DNA of 64,000 nt from Microbulbifer celer (GCF_020991125.1 NZ_CP087715.1:2569501-2633500); one strand, 5' to 3'. Shown: positions 26,318 to 35,591, counted from the first letter of the stretch. Notes: generated by a model not told the origin, from the letters alone. Made by a program: numbers and translations.

Positions 26318-27664
26318 TTGGACAAAGCACTCATTATCGACGACAACACCGGCATTATCTCTGCCCTGTCCCTGTTGTTGTCCCTGCACGATATCCAGAC
26401 CCTGAGCGCCATCACGCCCCAGGCGGGCCTGCAGTTGTTGCGGGAAAATCCCGATATCAGCCTCGTCATCCAGGATATGAACTTCACCGCCGATACCACC
26501 TCCGGCGAAGAGGGCCGCGCGCTGTTTTTCGCCCTGCGCGAGCTGCAGCCGGATATCCCGGTCATCCTGCTTACCGCCTGGACCCAGCTGGAAATGGCGG
26601 TGGAACTGGTCAAGGCCGGCGCCGCCGATTATGTGGGTAAACCCTGGGACGACAACAAACTTATCGCCACCATCAAGAACCTGCTGGAACTCCACGATCT
26701 GCAACAGCAGCAACGGCAAACCCAGAGCCGCGAACAGCAGGCCCGTGACCAGTTGCAGCAACAGTTCGACCTGCAGGACATTGTCTACCGCAGCCCCGCG
26801 CTACAGAAACTGCTGGAAATGGCCACCCAGGTAGCCCACTCCGATGTGCCGGTACTGATTACCGGCCCCAACGGAGCAGGTAAAGAGAAGATTGCCGATA
26901 TCGTCCAGGCCAACTCCAGTGTCAAAGATGGCCCGTATATCAAGGTCAACGTCGGCGCCCTGCCGGAAGATTTGATGGAGGCAGAGCTGTTCGGTGCCGA
27001 GGCCGGCGCCTATACCGGCGCCGGCAACAAAACCCGTGAGGGTCGCTTTGAGGCCGCCGACGGCGGCACCCTGTTTCTCGACGAAATTGGCGAGCTCTCC
27101 GCCAGCGGCCAGGTGAAATTGTTACGGGTTTTGCAGATAGGGGAATTCCAGCGGCTCGGCAGCAGCCAGACCCGTAAGGTCAATGTGCGCGTGATCAGCG
27201 CCACCAACAGTCATCTTGAGAAGATGATCGCCGACGGCCGCTTTCGACAGGATCTGTTTTACCGCCTGAATGTGATCGAACTGAAACTGTCAGCACTGAA
27301 CGAGCGCACCGAAGACATCCTGCCTCTGGCCCGCGCATTTCTCGCCGGGACCGGCAAGCAATTGAGCCCTCCGGCGCAGCACAAACTGACGCGCTATTCC
27401 TGGCCCGGTAATGTGCGCGAACTCCAGAACGTCATGCAGCGCGCCGCCGTACTCACTCGGGGCGATACCGTAGAAGAAGAAACCCTGGCACTCCCCGAGG
27501 AAGAGCGGCAGAAAATGCCCGAGCACAACTTTGAGCCCAGCCGTGAGCTGCTGGAACAGACCCTGGCCAGTTGTGACGGCATAATTGCACAGGCCGCGCG
27601 CGAGCTCGGTCTCAGCCGCCAGGCGCTGTATCGCCGCCTGGATAAATACGGTATTCCCTATTAA
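26318..27664 (+). CDS. Sigma-54-dependent response regulator of exporter operon
   Basis: 448 residues from a TTG start (AGGAAG upstream), chosen because LDKALIIDDN is the first residue block of a receiver; longer in-frame starts would run into the permease gene. The receiver has D53 (VIQDMNF). The AAA+ domain has Walker A-type GPNGAGKE, a GAYTGA loop (Tyr for the usual Phe) and Walker B LFLDE. A Fis-type helix-turn-helix ends in ELGLSRQALYRRLDKYGI. It should activate the sigma-54 promoter at 21305 through the CGGACAC sites, so the operon would be positively autoregulated. The histidine kinase gene starts 18 nt after it. Confidence 0.93.
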   Translation: MDKALIIDDNTGIISALSLLLSLHDIQTLSAITPQAGLQLLRENPDISLVIQDMNFTADTTSGEEGRALFFALRELQPDIPVILLTAWTQLEMAVELVKAGAADYVGKPWDDNKLIATIKNLLELHDLQQQQRQTQSREQQARDQLQQQFDLQDIVYRSPALQKLLEMATQVAHSDVPVLITGPNGAGKEKIADIVQANSSVKDGPYIKVNVGALPEDLMEAELFGAEAGAYTGAGNKTREGRFEAADGGTLFLDEIGELSASGQVKLLRVLQIGEFQRLGSSQTRKVNVRVISATNSHLEKMIADGRFRQDLFYRLNVIELKLSALNERTEDILPLARAFLAGTGKQLSPPAQHKLTRYSWPGNVRELQNVMQRAAVLTRGDTVEEETLALPEEERQKMPEHNFEPSRELLEQTLASCDGIIAQAARELGLSRQALYRRLDKYGIPY

Positions 27665-27682
27665 TTACGGTTGTCGTTACTG

Positions 27683-29008
27683 ATGTTGCGCCCCTCCCTG
27701 GAAGGCAAGATTTTTGCGGTGGTATTCGGCTCGGTCGTTCTGGGCACTGGTACTCCATTGCTCCTCCTATGGTTGGGTAGCGATTCCCGGCTGGCCTGGA
27801 GCGCCGGTCTACTGCTGGCCGTCATTCTGGCGTTCATACTGATACGGCCAGTTACCCGCAATTTAAATCGCGCGCTGGACAGTATTGAAAGTGGCCTGCT
27901 GAATTTTCGCGACGGCGACTTCTCCATTTCACTTGCCCTGAATCGCAAAGATCAGCTGGGACAACTGGCAACGTTGTACAACGAGGTGGGGGAAATCCTG
28001 CGTCAGGAGAGAGCCCATATTCACCAGCGGGAGCTGTTACTGGATACCGTCATCCAGAGCTCTCCCCTGTCGCTGCTGCTGATAGACCAAAGCAAACACA
28101 TTATCTATGCCAACACCAGTGCCCGCCATTTGCTGCACGCGGGCAAGCCACTGCAGGGCCACCTGCTGGAACAGATCCTGCCGCACTGCCCGCCAGAACT
28201 GGCACAGGCCATCGAACAACAACAGGATGGGCTTACCAGCTACCTCGTCAACGAAACCACGCATACGCTGCACATCAGCAATAGCACCTTTGTACTCAAC
28301 TCACAAAAACACCGCCTGATCCTGCTGCGGGAAATGACGCGGGAGCTGACGCGGGCAGAAGTACAGGTATGGAAGAAGGTCATCCGCCTGATCAGCCATG
28401 AGCTGAATAACTCCCTCGCTCCTATTTCCTCCATGGCCCATAGCGGCAAGCTGCTGTCAGAAAAACTCCATTCGGAGCAACTGGCCGGCGTCTTTGAAGT
28501 GATCGCCGAGCGCTGCCGGCATCTGACCGCTTTTACTCAGGGCTATGCGCGCTTCGCCAAACTCCCACCACCGGCCTGCGAAACCGTGCAATGGCAGTCG
28601 CTGGTGAATCGTCTGCAGCCGCTGCAGCCGTTTGAACTATCGGGAAATCTGCCCGCACGCCCCGGTTATTTTGACCCCGCACAGATTGAACAGGCGCTGC
28701 TGAACCTGCTCAAAAATGCCAGCGAATCCGGGAGTTCAGAAGATAAAATTACCCTGGGCATTCAGACCGATGTGCACGGTCAGTTAATCAGTGTGAGTGA
28801 CCGCGGTTGCGGGATGAGTGACCAGGTCTTACAGCAGGCGCTGCTGCCCTTCTTCTCTACCAAGCCCCAGGGCGTGGGGCTGGGCCTGGCACTGTGCCGT
28901 GAAATCGCGGAAGCCCACGGTGGCCAGGTCAGACTTCATAACCGTCGCGGTAGCGGATTGCAGGTCAGCCTGTGGCTGCCCTGGCCAACGGAAAACGGGC
29001 CGCACTGA
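27683..29008 (+). CDS. Histidine kinase with minimal periplasmic loop (NtrY-like)
   Basis: 441 residues from the ATG at 27683 (a TTG at 27671 would add four). Two transmembrane helices (about 9-32 and 37-54) are separated by only about five residues (GSDSR), so there is no periplasmic sensor domain. A HAMP-like linker, a PAS segment (about 115-215) and the kinase core follow, with H239 in LISHELNNSLAP and ATPase motifs NLLKNASESG, DRGCGM and GVGLGLALC. This is the cognate kinase of the regulator just upstream. Kinases with such short loops (intramembrane-sensing type) are often paired with ABC transporters that act as the real sensor; that is inference here. Last gene of the operon. Confidence 0.92.
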   Translation: MLRPSLEGKIFAVVFGSVVLGTGTPLLLLWLGSDSRLAWSAGLLLAVILAFILIRPVTRNLNRALDSIESGLLNFRDGDFSISLALNRKDQLGQLATLYNEVGEILRQERAHIHQRELLLDTVIQSSPLSLLLIDQSKHIIYANTSARHLLHAGKPLQGHLLEQILPHCPPELAQAIEQQQDGLTSYLVNETTHTLHISNSTFVLNSQKHRLILLREMTRELTRAEVQVWKKVIRLISHELNNSLAPISSMAHSGKLLSEKLHSEQLAGVFEVIAERCRHLTAFTQGYARFAKLPPPACETVQWQSLVNRLQPLQPFELSGNLPARPGYFDPAQIEQALLNLLKNASESGSSEDKITLGIQTDVHGQLISVSDRGCGMSDQVLQQALLPFFSTKPQGVGLGLALCREIAEAHGGQVRLHNRRGSGLQVSLWLPWPTENGPH

Positions 29009-29060
29009 GAGCTCTGTTTTTCCCGGTAGCAGGCCGTCCCCGTCGGATTAATGGCAAAAA

Positions 29061-30023
29061 TCAGGCTGGCACCCGTTGTTCCCCGCGCAGTTTGTTCACA
29101 TCCGCGCGCGGCGGCGCGCCGAACATGCGGCTGTACTCGCGGCTGAAGTGGGACGGGCTCTCGTAACCCACGCGGTAGCTGGCAGAGGCCGCTTCCAATC
29201 CCTCACTAAGCATCAACCGGCGCGCTTCGTGGAGACGCAGTTTTTTCTGAAACTGCAACGGCGACATCCGCGTGATCTGCTTGAAACTGTGGTACAGGGA
29301 CGACTCACTCATGTTGGCCCGATCCGCCAGTTCGCGAATGCGCAGCGGCTCGGCGAAGTGGTCCTTGAGCAACGCGATCACCCGCGAGATCCGGTTGGCC
29401 TGGCTGTCCGCCACGGCAAATTTGCGAATGCGCGCGCCCATTTCTCCCATCAGCACACGGTAAAGAATTTCTTTGCGCGCCAGCGGCGCAAGTACCGGCA
29501 CATCCGTGGGACTGTCCAACAGATTCAGCAAGCGGATCACCGCATTCAGCAAGCCGATATCCATCTGTGCCATGCACAGGCCGCAGTTCACTTCCGGGCA
29601 GTGGAAGTCCGCCTCCAACGCCGGCGTCTGCTCTCCCAGCTCCAGAATCAGATCGGTCACTTCCTTGGGTTCCACCACCAGTTTGACGGCCAGGTACGGC
29701 TGTTCCGGCAATGCCTTCACCACCCTCGCCGATACCGGCAGGTGCACCGAGGAGGCCAGATAATTCAGCGGTCCATAGGTGATTTCCTTGTCACCCAGCT
29801 GCAAGCTTTTTTCACCCTGAACAATGAAACCGAGGGAGGGCTCGTACACGCTGGAAATACAGCTGGTAGTCGCCTCATCGGAGCGGATCAGGCCGACACC
29901 CGCAAGTACGGACGGATTCATCATCCCCACCTCTGGCACCCAGCGCAGAATATTGCGCACCAGTCCCTTGCGCGCGATCTCCAGTTCCCGCTCCACAGCG
30001 TTGCCGCGTTGCTCCCCTGCCAT
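29061..30023 (-). CDS. AraC-family transcriptional regulator
   Basis: 320 residues. The N-terminal half matches the AraC_N (YqhC-like) ligand domain: SCISSVYEPSLGFIVQGEKSLQLGDKE. The C-terminus has the two helix-turn-helices, RIRELADRANMSESSLYHSFKQI and ASASYRVGYESPSHFSREYSRMFG. Divergent from the MexEF-like pump genes, with 346 nt between them, so it is the likely regulator of the pump. Cysteines in HCPEVNCGLCMAQ could sense metals or oxidants; this is speculation. Confidence 0.92.
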   Translation of the reverse strand: MAGEQRGNAVERELEIARKGLVRNILRWVPEVGMMNPSVLAGVGLIRSDEATTSCISSVYEPSLGFIVQGEKSLQLGDKEITYGPLNYLASSVHLPVSARVVKALPEQPYLAVKLVVEPKEVTDLILELGEQTPALEADFHCPEVNCGLCMAQMDIGLLNAVIRLLNLLDSPTDVPVLAPLARKEILYRVLMGEMGARIRKFAVADSQANRISRVIALLKDHFAEPLRIRELADRANMSESSLYHSFKQITRMSPLQFQKKLRLHEARRLMLSEGLEAASASYRVGYESPSHFSREYSRMFGAPPRADVNKLRGEQRVPA

Positions 30024-30369
30024 ACACCCCTCCGGATAACCGTTCAGACCGCTGGCCAGTATACGGAGTTTCAGGCAAGCCGCTTAGAACTTTGCAGAAT
30101 TGGGCAAGCACCGGACAGTAATATGCAAGCCGCTCTCGAAATGTGACAAAAGCACTACTCCACGGGCGGTCATAAACAGTGTAAAAAATTACACCGCAGA
30201 AAATACCGGTGACGGGAGCGGGAGTCCGACCGGCCGGCAACATCGGCAGGAATACAGAATCAGGCAATCAGCCGGTAGTAACCGGATACCGCCGGATACC
30301 GCTGAACCGCTAGGGTATGCCACCGGTGGGGAGCTGTTCTCCCCACTCAAGTAAAGGAGTAAGCACCCA
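30024..30369. promoter_or_regulatory. Divergent control region of AraC regulator and RND pump
   Basis: 346 nt without a gene. It holds a tandem GGATACCGCC GGATACCGCT (about 30287-30306), a candidate AraC-type direct-repeat operator. An 8-bp hairpin GTGGGGAG (30326-30333) / CTCCCCAC (30339-30346) with a 5-nt loop lies 8 nt before the ribosome site AAGGAG (30354-30359) of the pump adaptor. The hairpin could affect translation or mRNA stability. No clear sigma-70 hexamers were resolved. Confidence 0.45.
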
Positions 30370-31503
30370 ATGCCAAAACATATCCTGATCGGTCTCGCGG
30401 CCCTGTTACTGGCAGGATGCAATGCCGACGATACGGAAGGGCAGCGGCCGCCGCCCATGCCCGTGGAGGTGGTGGAAGTGAGCGCGGAACCGGCAACCCT
30501 GTGGAACGACTTTACCGGACGAGTGGCGGCACCGGAAACGGTGCAGTTGCGCGCACGGGTCAGCGGTTATATCGACAAGGTCGCGTTTACCGAGGGCGAA
30601 CTGGTAACACGCGGGGACCTGTTGTTTGAGATAGATCCTCGCCCCTACCGTGCGCGCGAGCGCGCCGCGCAGGCGGAGCTGACCCGCGCCCGCAGCCAAC
30701 TGGCCCTGAGTCAAAGCCGCGCGCAACGCGCCAGCCAGTTGCTGGCGAGCCGCGCCATTTCCCGCGAGGAAAACGACCAGCGTCAGGCCGCACTGGCATC
30801 CGACCGCGCCGCCGTCAGTGCTGCAGAAGCGGCGCTGGAAAGCGCGCGTCTGGACCTGCAATTCACTCAGGTCAAGGCGCCCATCAGCGGCCGTGTGGGC
30901 CGAGCGCAGATCACCCGCGGCAACCTCGCCAGTGCCGACGAGACACTGTTGACCACACTGGTGTCCGTCGATCCCATGTATGTTTATTTCGAAAGCGACC
31001 AGACCAGCTTTGCCGGCAGCCGCGAATTTTTCACCCTTAAACAGCGCCCTCAGGTGCATATCGGGCTGGTGGGTGAAAGTGGCTTCCCACATATTGGCGA
31101 ACTGGATTTTATCGACAACCGCCTGAACAGCCACACCGGCACCATGCAGTTCCGCGCCCTGGTGGCCAACCCCGAGGGCAGCTTCCGGCCCGGGCAGTTC
31201 GCGCGCGTGCAGATGCCGATCGAGCAACTCGGGGACGCGCTGCTGCTGAACCGCAAAGCGGTGCTCACGGATCAGGACCGGCGCTACGTGTATGTGGTAA
31301 ATACGGAGAACCTCACCGAGCGCCGCGAGGTACAGACCGGCCCGGAGCAGGATGAACGAGTGCTCATTCGCAGCGGACTGCAGCCCGGCGAGCGGGTGGT
31401 GGTCAACGGCCTGCAGAAAATCCTGTTCCCGGGTATGCCGGTTGAGCCGCAACTGGTGCAGATGCGCGGGACGAAAACCGCACAACAGGTTGCCGGGCGC
31501 TGA
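30370..31503 (+). CDS. RND efflux adaptor lipoprotein (MexE-like)
   Basis: 377 residues with lipobox LLAGC (Cys17), so it is anchored to the inner membrane facing the periplasm. The order is typical of membrane fusion proteins: lipoyl half-motif VQLRARVSGYIDKVAFTEGE, a short helical hairpin rich in Arg/Gln/Ala (about 95-160), the second lipoyl half TQVKAPISGRVGRAQI, then beta-barrel and membrane-proximal domains. It connects the RND pump encoded 81 nt downstream to an outer-membrane channel, for which no gene is present here. Confidence 0.93.
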   Translation: MPKHILIGLAALLLAGCNADDTEGQRPPPMPVEVVEVSAEPATLWNDFTGRVAAPETVQLRARVSGYIDKVAFTEGELVTRGDLLFEIDPRPYRARERAAQAELTRARSQLALSQSRAQRASQLLASRAISREENDQRQAALASDRAAVSAAEAALESARLDLQFTQVKAPISGRVGRAQITRGNLASADETLLTTLVSVDPMYVYFESDQTSFAGSREFFTLKQRPQVHIGLVGESGFPHIGELDFIDNRLNSHTGTMQFRALVANPEGSFRPGQFARVQMPIEQLGDALLLNRKAVLTDQDRRYVYVVNTENLTERREVQTGPEQDERVLIRSGLQPGERVVVNGLQKILFPGMPVEPQLVQMRGTKTAQQVAGR

Positions 31504-31584
31504 ACGTTTTCCCCTCCCGCCAAAAAGATTACTGATTTTCAAATTTCTGTGCGGTTTCCGCCACCGCACACGGGGTAACTCTGT

Positions 31585-34500
31585 ATGAATTTTTCCCGAT
31601 TTTTTGTCGACAGGCCGATCTTCGCCTCGGTGCTGTCGATCATCATCTTCGTGGTTGGTCTGATCAGCATTCCGGTGCTGCCGGTGAGCGAATACCCGGA
31701 AGTGGTACCGCCGAGTGTCGCGGTGACCGCGCGCTACCCGGGCGCCAACCCCAAGACCATTGCCGAAACCGTCGCCACACCGCTGGAGGAAGCCATCAAC
31801 GGTGTGGAGGACATGATTTACATGAAATCCGTCGCCGGCAGTGACGGCACATTGTCGCTGACCGTGACCTTCAAGCTGGGTACAGATCCGGACCAGGCCC
31901 AGGTGCAGGTGCAGAACCGGGTCTCCCAGGCGCTGCCGCGGCTGCCGGAAGACGTACGCCGCCAGGGTGTCACCACCCAGAAGCAGTCCCCCAACCTGAT
32001 GATGGCGGTACACCTGATTTCTCCGGACGACCGCTTCGACGCGACCTATATCCGCAACTACGCGGTGCTGCATATTCGCGATGAACTGGCGCGCATCCCC
32101 GGCGTCGGTCAGGCGGGGCTGTTCGGGTCCGGCGACTACGCCATGCGCCTGTGGGTGGACCCGCAGAAAGCCGCGGCCCTTGGGGTAACCGCGTCCGACA
32201 TTGCCAGTGCGGTGCGCGAGCAGAACGTACAGGTTTCCGCCGGCCAGATCGGCGCCCAGCCGATGCCGGGGGAAAACGACTTTCTGATCTCCATCAACGC
32301 CAAGGGGCGCCTTACAAGTGCCGAGGAATTTGGCGATGTGGTGCTGAAAACCGGCAATGACGGCGAGATCACGCGCCTGCGGGATGTCGCGCGTGTCGAG
32401 CTGGCCGCATCGGAGGACACCCTGCGCGCGCTGCTGAACGGTCGCCAGGCTGTGGGCCTGCCGATCTTCCAGGCACCGGGCTCCAACTCGCTGGAGGTCG
32501 CACAGGCGGTGCGCGAGAAAATGGCCGAGCTGGACGATCACTTCCCGGAGGGGATGGAATGGGAGATCGCCTACGACCCGACGGTATTTGTCAGCACCTC
32601 GATCAAGGCGGTGATCAAAACCCTGCTGGAGGCAGTGCTGCTGGTGGTACTGGTGGTGATCCTGTTCCTGCAGACCTGGCGCGCGTCGCTGATTCCGCTG
32701 TTGGCGGTGCCGGTGTCGATCATCGGCACCTTCGCGGTGCTGCAGCTGCTGGGCTTTTCCATCAACACCCTGACCCTGTTCGGCATGGTACTCGCGATCG
32801 GTATCGTGGTGGACGATGCCATCGTGGTAGTGGAGAACGTCGAGCGCAATATCGAGGAGGGACTGAAACCGCTGGCCGCCGCCCACCAGGCCATGCGCGA
32901 GGTGAGCGGGCCGATTGTCGCCATCAGCCTGGTGCTGTGCGCGGTGTTTATCCCCATGGCATTCCTGGACGGTATCACCGGCCAGTTCTACCGCCAGTTC
33001 GCCATGACCATTGCCATCGCCACGGTAATCTCCGCGGTCAATTCACTGACCTTGTCACCGGCACTGGCGGCGACGCTGCTGAAGCCCCACGGCGCCCGAC
33101 CGGACCTGCCCGCGCGCGCGATCGATCGTCTGTTCGGTTGGATATTCCGCCCGTTCAACCGCTTCTTCAACAAGAACGCCGAACGCTACCAGCACCTTGT
33201 AGGCCGCAGCCTGAACCGGCGCAGCCTGGTGTTCGCGGTCTACGCGCTGCTACTGGCGGGTACAGTATTCATGTTCAATCAGGTGCCCGGCGGGTTTATC
33301 CCGACTCAGGACAAAACCTACCTGGTGGGCAGTATCCGGCTGCCGGAGGGCGCCTCGCTGGATCGCACCGAGGCCGTGGCGCGGCGCGTCAGTGAACTGG
33401 CACAGGAAACCGAAGGCGTGTCCCACGCCGCCGCCTTTGTCGGTTTCAATGCACTGCAGCGCACCAACACGCCGAACGTCGGTACGGTGTTCGTGCTGTT
33501 CGACGATTTCAGCGAGCGCGATCGCAGTGCCGAGGAAATTGCCGCAGAACTGAATGCCAAGCTCGCAGGTATCAAGGAGGGGTTTGCGGTCAGCTTTATG
33601 CCGCCGCCGATCTTTGGACTCGGCGCCGGTTCCGGCTACTCGATGTACATCCAGGACCGCACCGGCGCCGGTTACGGCGAGCTGCAGACCGCCACCAACG
33701 AACTGGCCGGCGCCCTCAGCCAGACGCCGGGGCTCAGCTATCCCTTCAGTTCCTACCAGGCCAATGTGCCGCAGCTGGACGCGGAGGTGGACCGGCTGCA
33801 GGCCAAGGCCCAGGGCGTGCGCCTGGACGACCTGTTCGGCACACTGCAGCTGTATTTCGGCTCCCTGTATATCAATGACTTCAACCAGTTCGGGCGCACC
33901 TACCGGGTCATGGCACAGGCGGACGCGCCGTTTCGCGACGAGATAACGGATATCGACCATCTCTACACCCGCAACAACCGCGGCGAAATGGTGCCGATCA
34001 ACACCATGGTGCAGCTGAAGCAGAGCTACGGCCCCGACCCGGTGATCCGCTACAACGGCTACCCGGCCGCGGACCTGCTGGGCCAGTCCAACCCGGCGGT
34101 GCTGTCGTCCGGCGAGGCGCTGGCAACCGTGGAGCGGGTGGCGGCGCAGACGCTGCCGGCGGGCATGACCATTGAGTGGACCGATCTCAGCTTCGAGCAG
34201 GTCAACCGCAGCAACGCATCGATGCTGGTATTCCCGCTGGCGCTGCTGCTGGTGTTCCTGGTGCTGGCGGCGCTCTACGAGAGCTGGGTGATGCCGCTGG
34301 CGGTGATCCTGATCGTGCCCATGTGTCTGCTGGCGGCGCTGTTCGGCGTGTGGCTGACCGACGGCGACAACAATGTATTCGTGCAGGTGGGCCTGGTGGT
34401 ACTGATGGGGCTGGCGTGCAAGAACGCCATCCTGATCGTGGAGTTCGCCCGCGAACTGGAACTGGAAAAAGGCCTGGACCCGGTGCGCGCCGCGCTGGAA

Positions 34501-34803
34501 GCCTGCCGCCTGCGCCTGCGCCCGATCATCATGACCTCGGTGGCGTTTATCGCCGGGGTGGTGCCGCTGGTGATGGCCAGCGGCGCCGGCGCCGAAGTGC
34601 GCAACGCCATGGGCATCACGGTGTTTACCGGCATGATCGGCGTGACGCTTTTCGGCCTGCTGCTGACGCCGGTGTTCTATGTGGCGCTGCGCAAGCTGGC
34701 GGGGCACCAGCCGCACCTTGCGCCAGTGCCAACGCAGGAACCAGTGCCAAAGCAGGAACCAGTACCGCAGCAGGAACAGGTCGCAGCGGCAGCCAACGGC
34801 TGA
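31585..34803 (+). CDS. RND multidrug efflux transporter (MexF-like, HAE1 family)
   Basis: 1072 residues, a proton-driven inner-membrane pump with 12 helices and two large periplasmic loops. The start MNFSRFFVDRPIFASVLSII and motif GDYAMRLWVDP are those of the MexF branch. Proton-relay D410 and D411 (GIVVDDAIVVVENVER) and K946 (GLACKNAILIVEFA) are present. MexF-type pumps export chloramphenicol, quinolones and related compounds in Pseudomonas; the native substrate here is unknown. The C-terminus ends in three PVPxQE repeats not expected in the family. No OprN-like channel gene follows. Confidence 0.95.
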   Translation: MNFSRFFVDRPIFASVLSIIIFVVGLISIPVLPVSEYPEVVPPSVAVTARYPGANPKTIAETVATPLEEAINGVEDMIYMKSVAGSDGTLSLTVTFKLGTDPDQAQVQVQNRVSQALPRLPEDVRRQGVTTQKQSPNLMMAVHLISPDDRFDATYIRNYAVLHIRDELARIPGVGQAGLFGSGDYAMRLWVDPQKAAALGVTASDIASAVREQNVQVSAGQIGAQPMPGENDFLISINAKGRLTSAEEFGDVVLKTGNDGEITRLRDVARVELAASEDTLRALLNGRQAVGLPIFQAPGSNSLEVAQAVREKMAELDDHFPEGMEWEIAYDPTVFVSTSIKAVIKTLLEAVLLVVLVVILFLQTWRASLIPLLAVPVSIIGTFAVLQLLGFSINTLTLFGMVLAIGIVVDDAIVVVENVERNIEEGLKPLAAAHQAMREVSGPIVAISLVLCAVFIPMAFLDGITGQFYRQFAMTIAIATVISAVNSLTLSPALAATLLKPHGARPDLPARAIDRLFGWIFRPFNRFFNKNAERYQHLVGRSLNRRSLVFAVYALLLAGTVFMFNQVPGGFIPTQDKTYLVGSIRLPEGASLDRTEAVARRVSELAQETEGVSHAAAFVGFNALQRTNTPNVGTVFVLFDDFSERDRSAEEIAAELNAKLAGIKEGFAVSFMPPPIFGLGAGSGYSMYIQDRTGAGYGELQTATNELAGALSQTPGLSYPFSSYQANVPQLDAEVDRLQAKAQGVRLDDLFGTLQLYFGSLYINDFNQFGRTYRVMAQADAPFRDEITDIDHLYTRNNRGEMVPINTMVQLKQSYGPDPVIRYNGYPAADLLGQSNPAVLSSGEALATVERVAAQTLPAGMTIEWTDLSFEQVNRSNASMLVFPLALLLVFLVLAALYESWVMPLAVILIVPMCLLAALFGVWLTDGDNNVFVQVGLVVLMGLACKNAILIVEFARELELEKGLDPVRAALEACRLRLRPIIMTSVAFIAGVVPLVMASGAGAEVRNAMGITVFTGMIGVTLFGLLLTPVFYVALRKLAGHQPHLAPVPTQEPVPKQEPVPQQEQVAAAANG
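34723..34776 (+). repeat. Three 18-bp tandem repeats at the 3' end of the RND gene
   Basis: Three consecutive 18-nt units (34723-34740, 34741-34758, 34759-34776), based on CCAGTGCCAACGCAGGAA with a few substitutions, encode the hexapeptide PVPxQE three times in the cytoplasmic C-terminal tail of the pump. In-phase short repeats can change number by slippage. Confidence 0.85.
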
Positions 34804-34888
34804 CGATGATGCGCAGCAACCCGCGCATCAGGTGCGGCGCTCCTCATCCCGATCCTTGAGATACGCCCTGCTGCCGCGATTGGGCCTG

Positions 34889-35149
34889 TCAGCCGGCCGT
34901 GCACCAGGCGCCGGTATCCAGCTGGTAGCACACCGCATCGTCCATCAGACAGGACTGCGCCGTGGGCACCTGCGTGTCACCGGCGAAGCAGTTGCGGGGA
35001 TAGGCCGGTGCCAGATAGGCGGGTACCGGAGACTGTACGTAGGTAGTGGGCGTGCCGGTGAGGTCACACCAGAATCCATCCATACTGGTGGTGTTGCTGC
35101 AGCCCGCCGCGAGTATCACCGCGGCGGGAAGTATCCAGCGCTGTTTCAT
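34889..35149 (-). CDS. Small cysteine-containing lipoprotein 1, unknown function
   Basis: 86 residues from the ATG at 35149, with AAGGA 8 nt upstream. The signal peptide MKQRWILPAAVILAAGC ends in lipobox AAGC. The mature part has five more cysteines, and its C-terminus reads CLMDDAVCYQLDTGAWC. It resembles the next lipoprotein (CPATAQCYEISGGRRC) in the pattern C-x5/6-CY-x7-C, suggesting a duplicated pair. I do not recognise the family. The cysteines probably form disulphides in the periplasm or at the surface. Confidence 0.7.
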   Translation of the reverse strand: MKQRWILPAAVILAAGCSNTTSMDGFWCDLTGTPTTYVQSPVPAYLAPAYPRNCFAGDTQVPTAQSCLMDDAVCYQLDTGAWCTAG

Positions 35150-35267
35150 AGGGGGTTCCTTCCATGAACCTTTTATATGAACCTGAATCGATAATTGCCG
35201 ACTCAGGAAGCTCAACGCAGACCGTTCGCCGCGGTAACGCGGCGGGCAGTCTCCGGGTTTCCCATGC

Positions 35268-35528
35268 TTACTTTTCGTAAACGATACAGCGGCGCCCACC
35301 GGAGATTTCATAACACTGGGCCGTAGCCGGGCAAATGGAACCGGGCGCCAACTCTTCGGCATCACCCGGACAACCGTCGTAATTGGTTTTCTGCTCGGTG
35401 TGCGCCGGTGCACGGGGGATGGGTGCACTGTTAGGGTAGACCACTTGATCGCGCACGCTGCTGGTACCACAGGCCGACATCAATGACGCTGCCGCCATCA
35501 GGGAAAATATCATCGCTCGTTTGCGCAT
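35268..35528 (-). CDS. Small cysteine-containing lipoprotein 2, unknown function
   Basis: 86 residues from the ATG at 35528 with a good ribosome site (GGAGGG). The signal peptide ends in lipobox MSAC. The mature chain is Pro/Ala-rich, then DGCPGDAEELAPGSICPATAQCYE and a final RRCIVYEK. Its C-terminal CPATAQCYEISGGRRC aligns with the end of lipoprotein 1. Same length and strand as its neighbour, with 118 nt between them. No known family recognised. Confidence 0.7.
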   Translation of the reverse strand: MRKRAMIFSLMAAASLMSACGTSSVRDQVVYPNSAPIPRAPAHTEQKTNYDGCPGDAEELAPGSICPATAQCYEISGGRRCIVYEK

Positions 35529-35591
35529 GGTGCCCTCCTGCACGCTCTTTGGTACTTTGCCAAGCTCACTCGCCGCCGCTGCAGATCCGGA

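Noticed and set aside
30406-32886. An 826-codon open frame on the minus strand over the RND pump genes
   Set aside because: Antisense to well-identified adaptor and transporter genes, His/Gln/Arg-rich translation, no domain and no ribosome site.
34807-34832. Hairpin TGATGCGC/GCGCATCA just after the RND gene as a terminator
   Set aside because: The stem is sound but no T tract follows, so I would not call termination.
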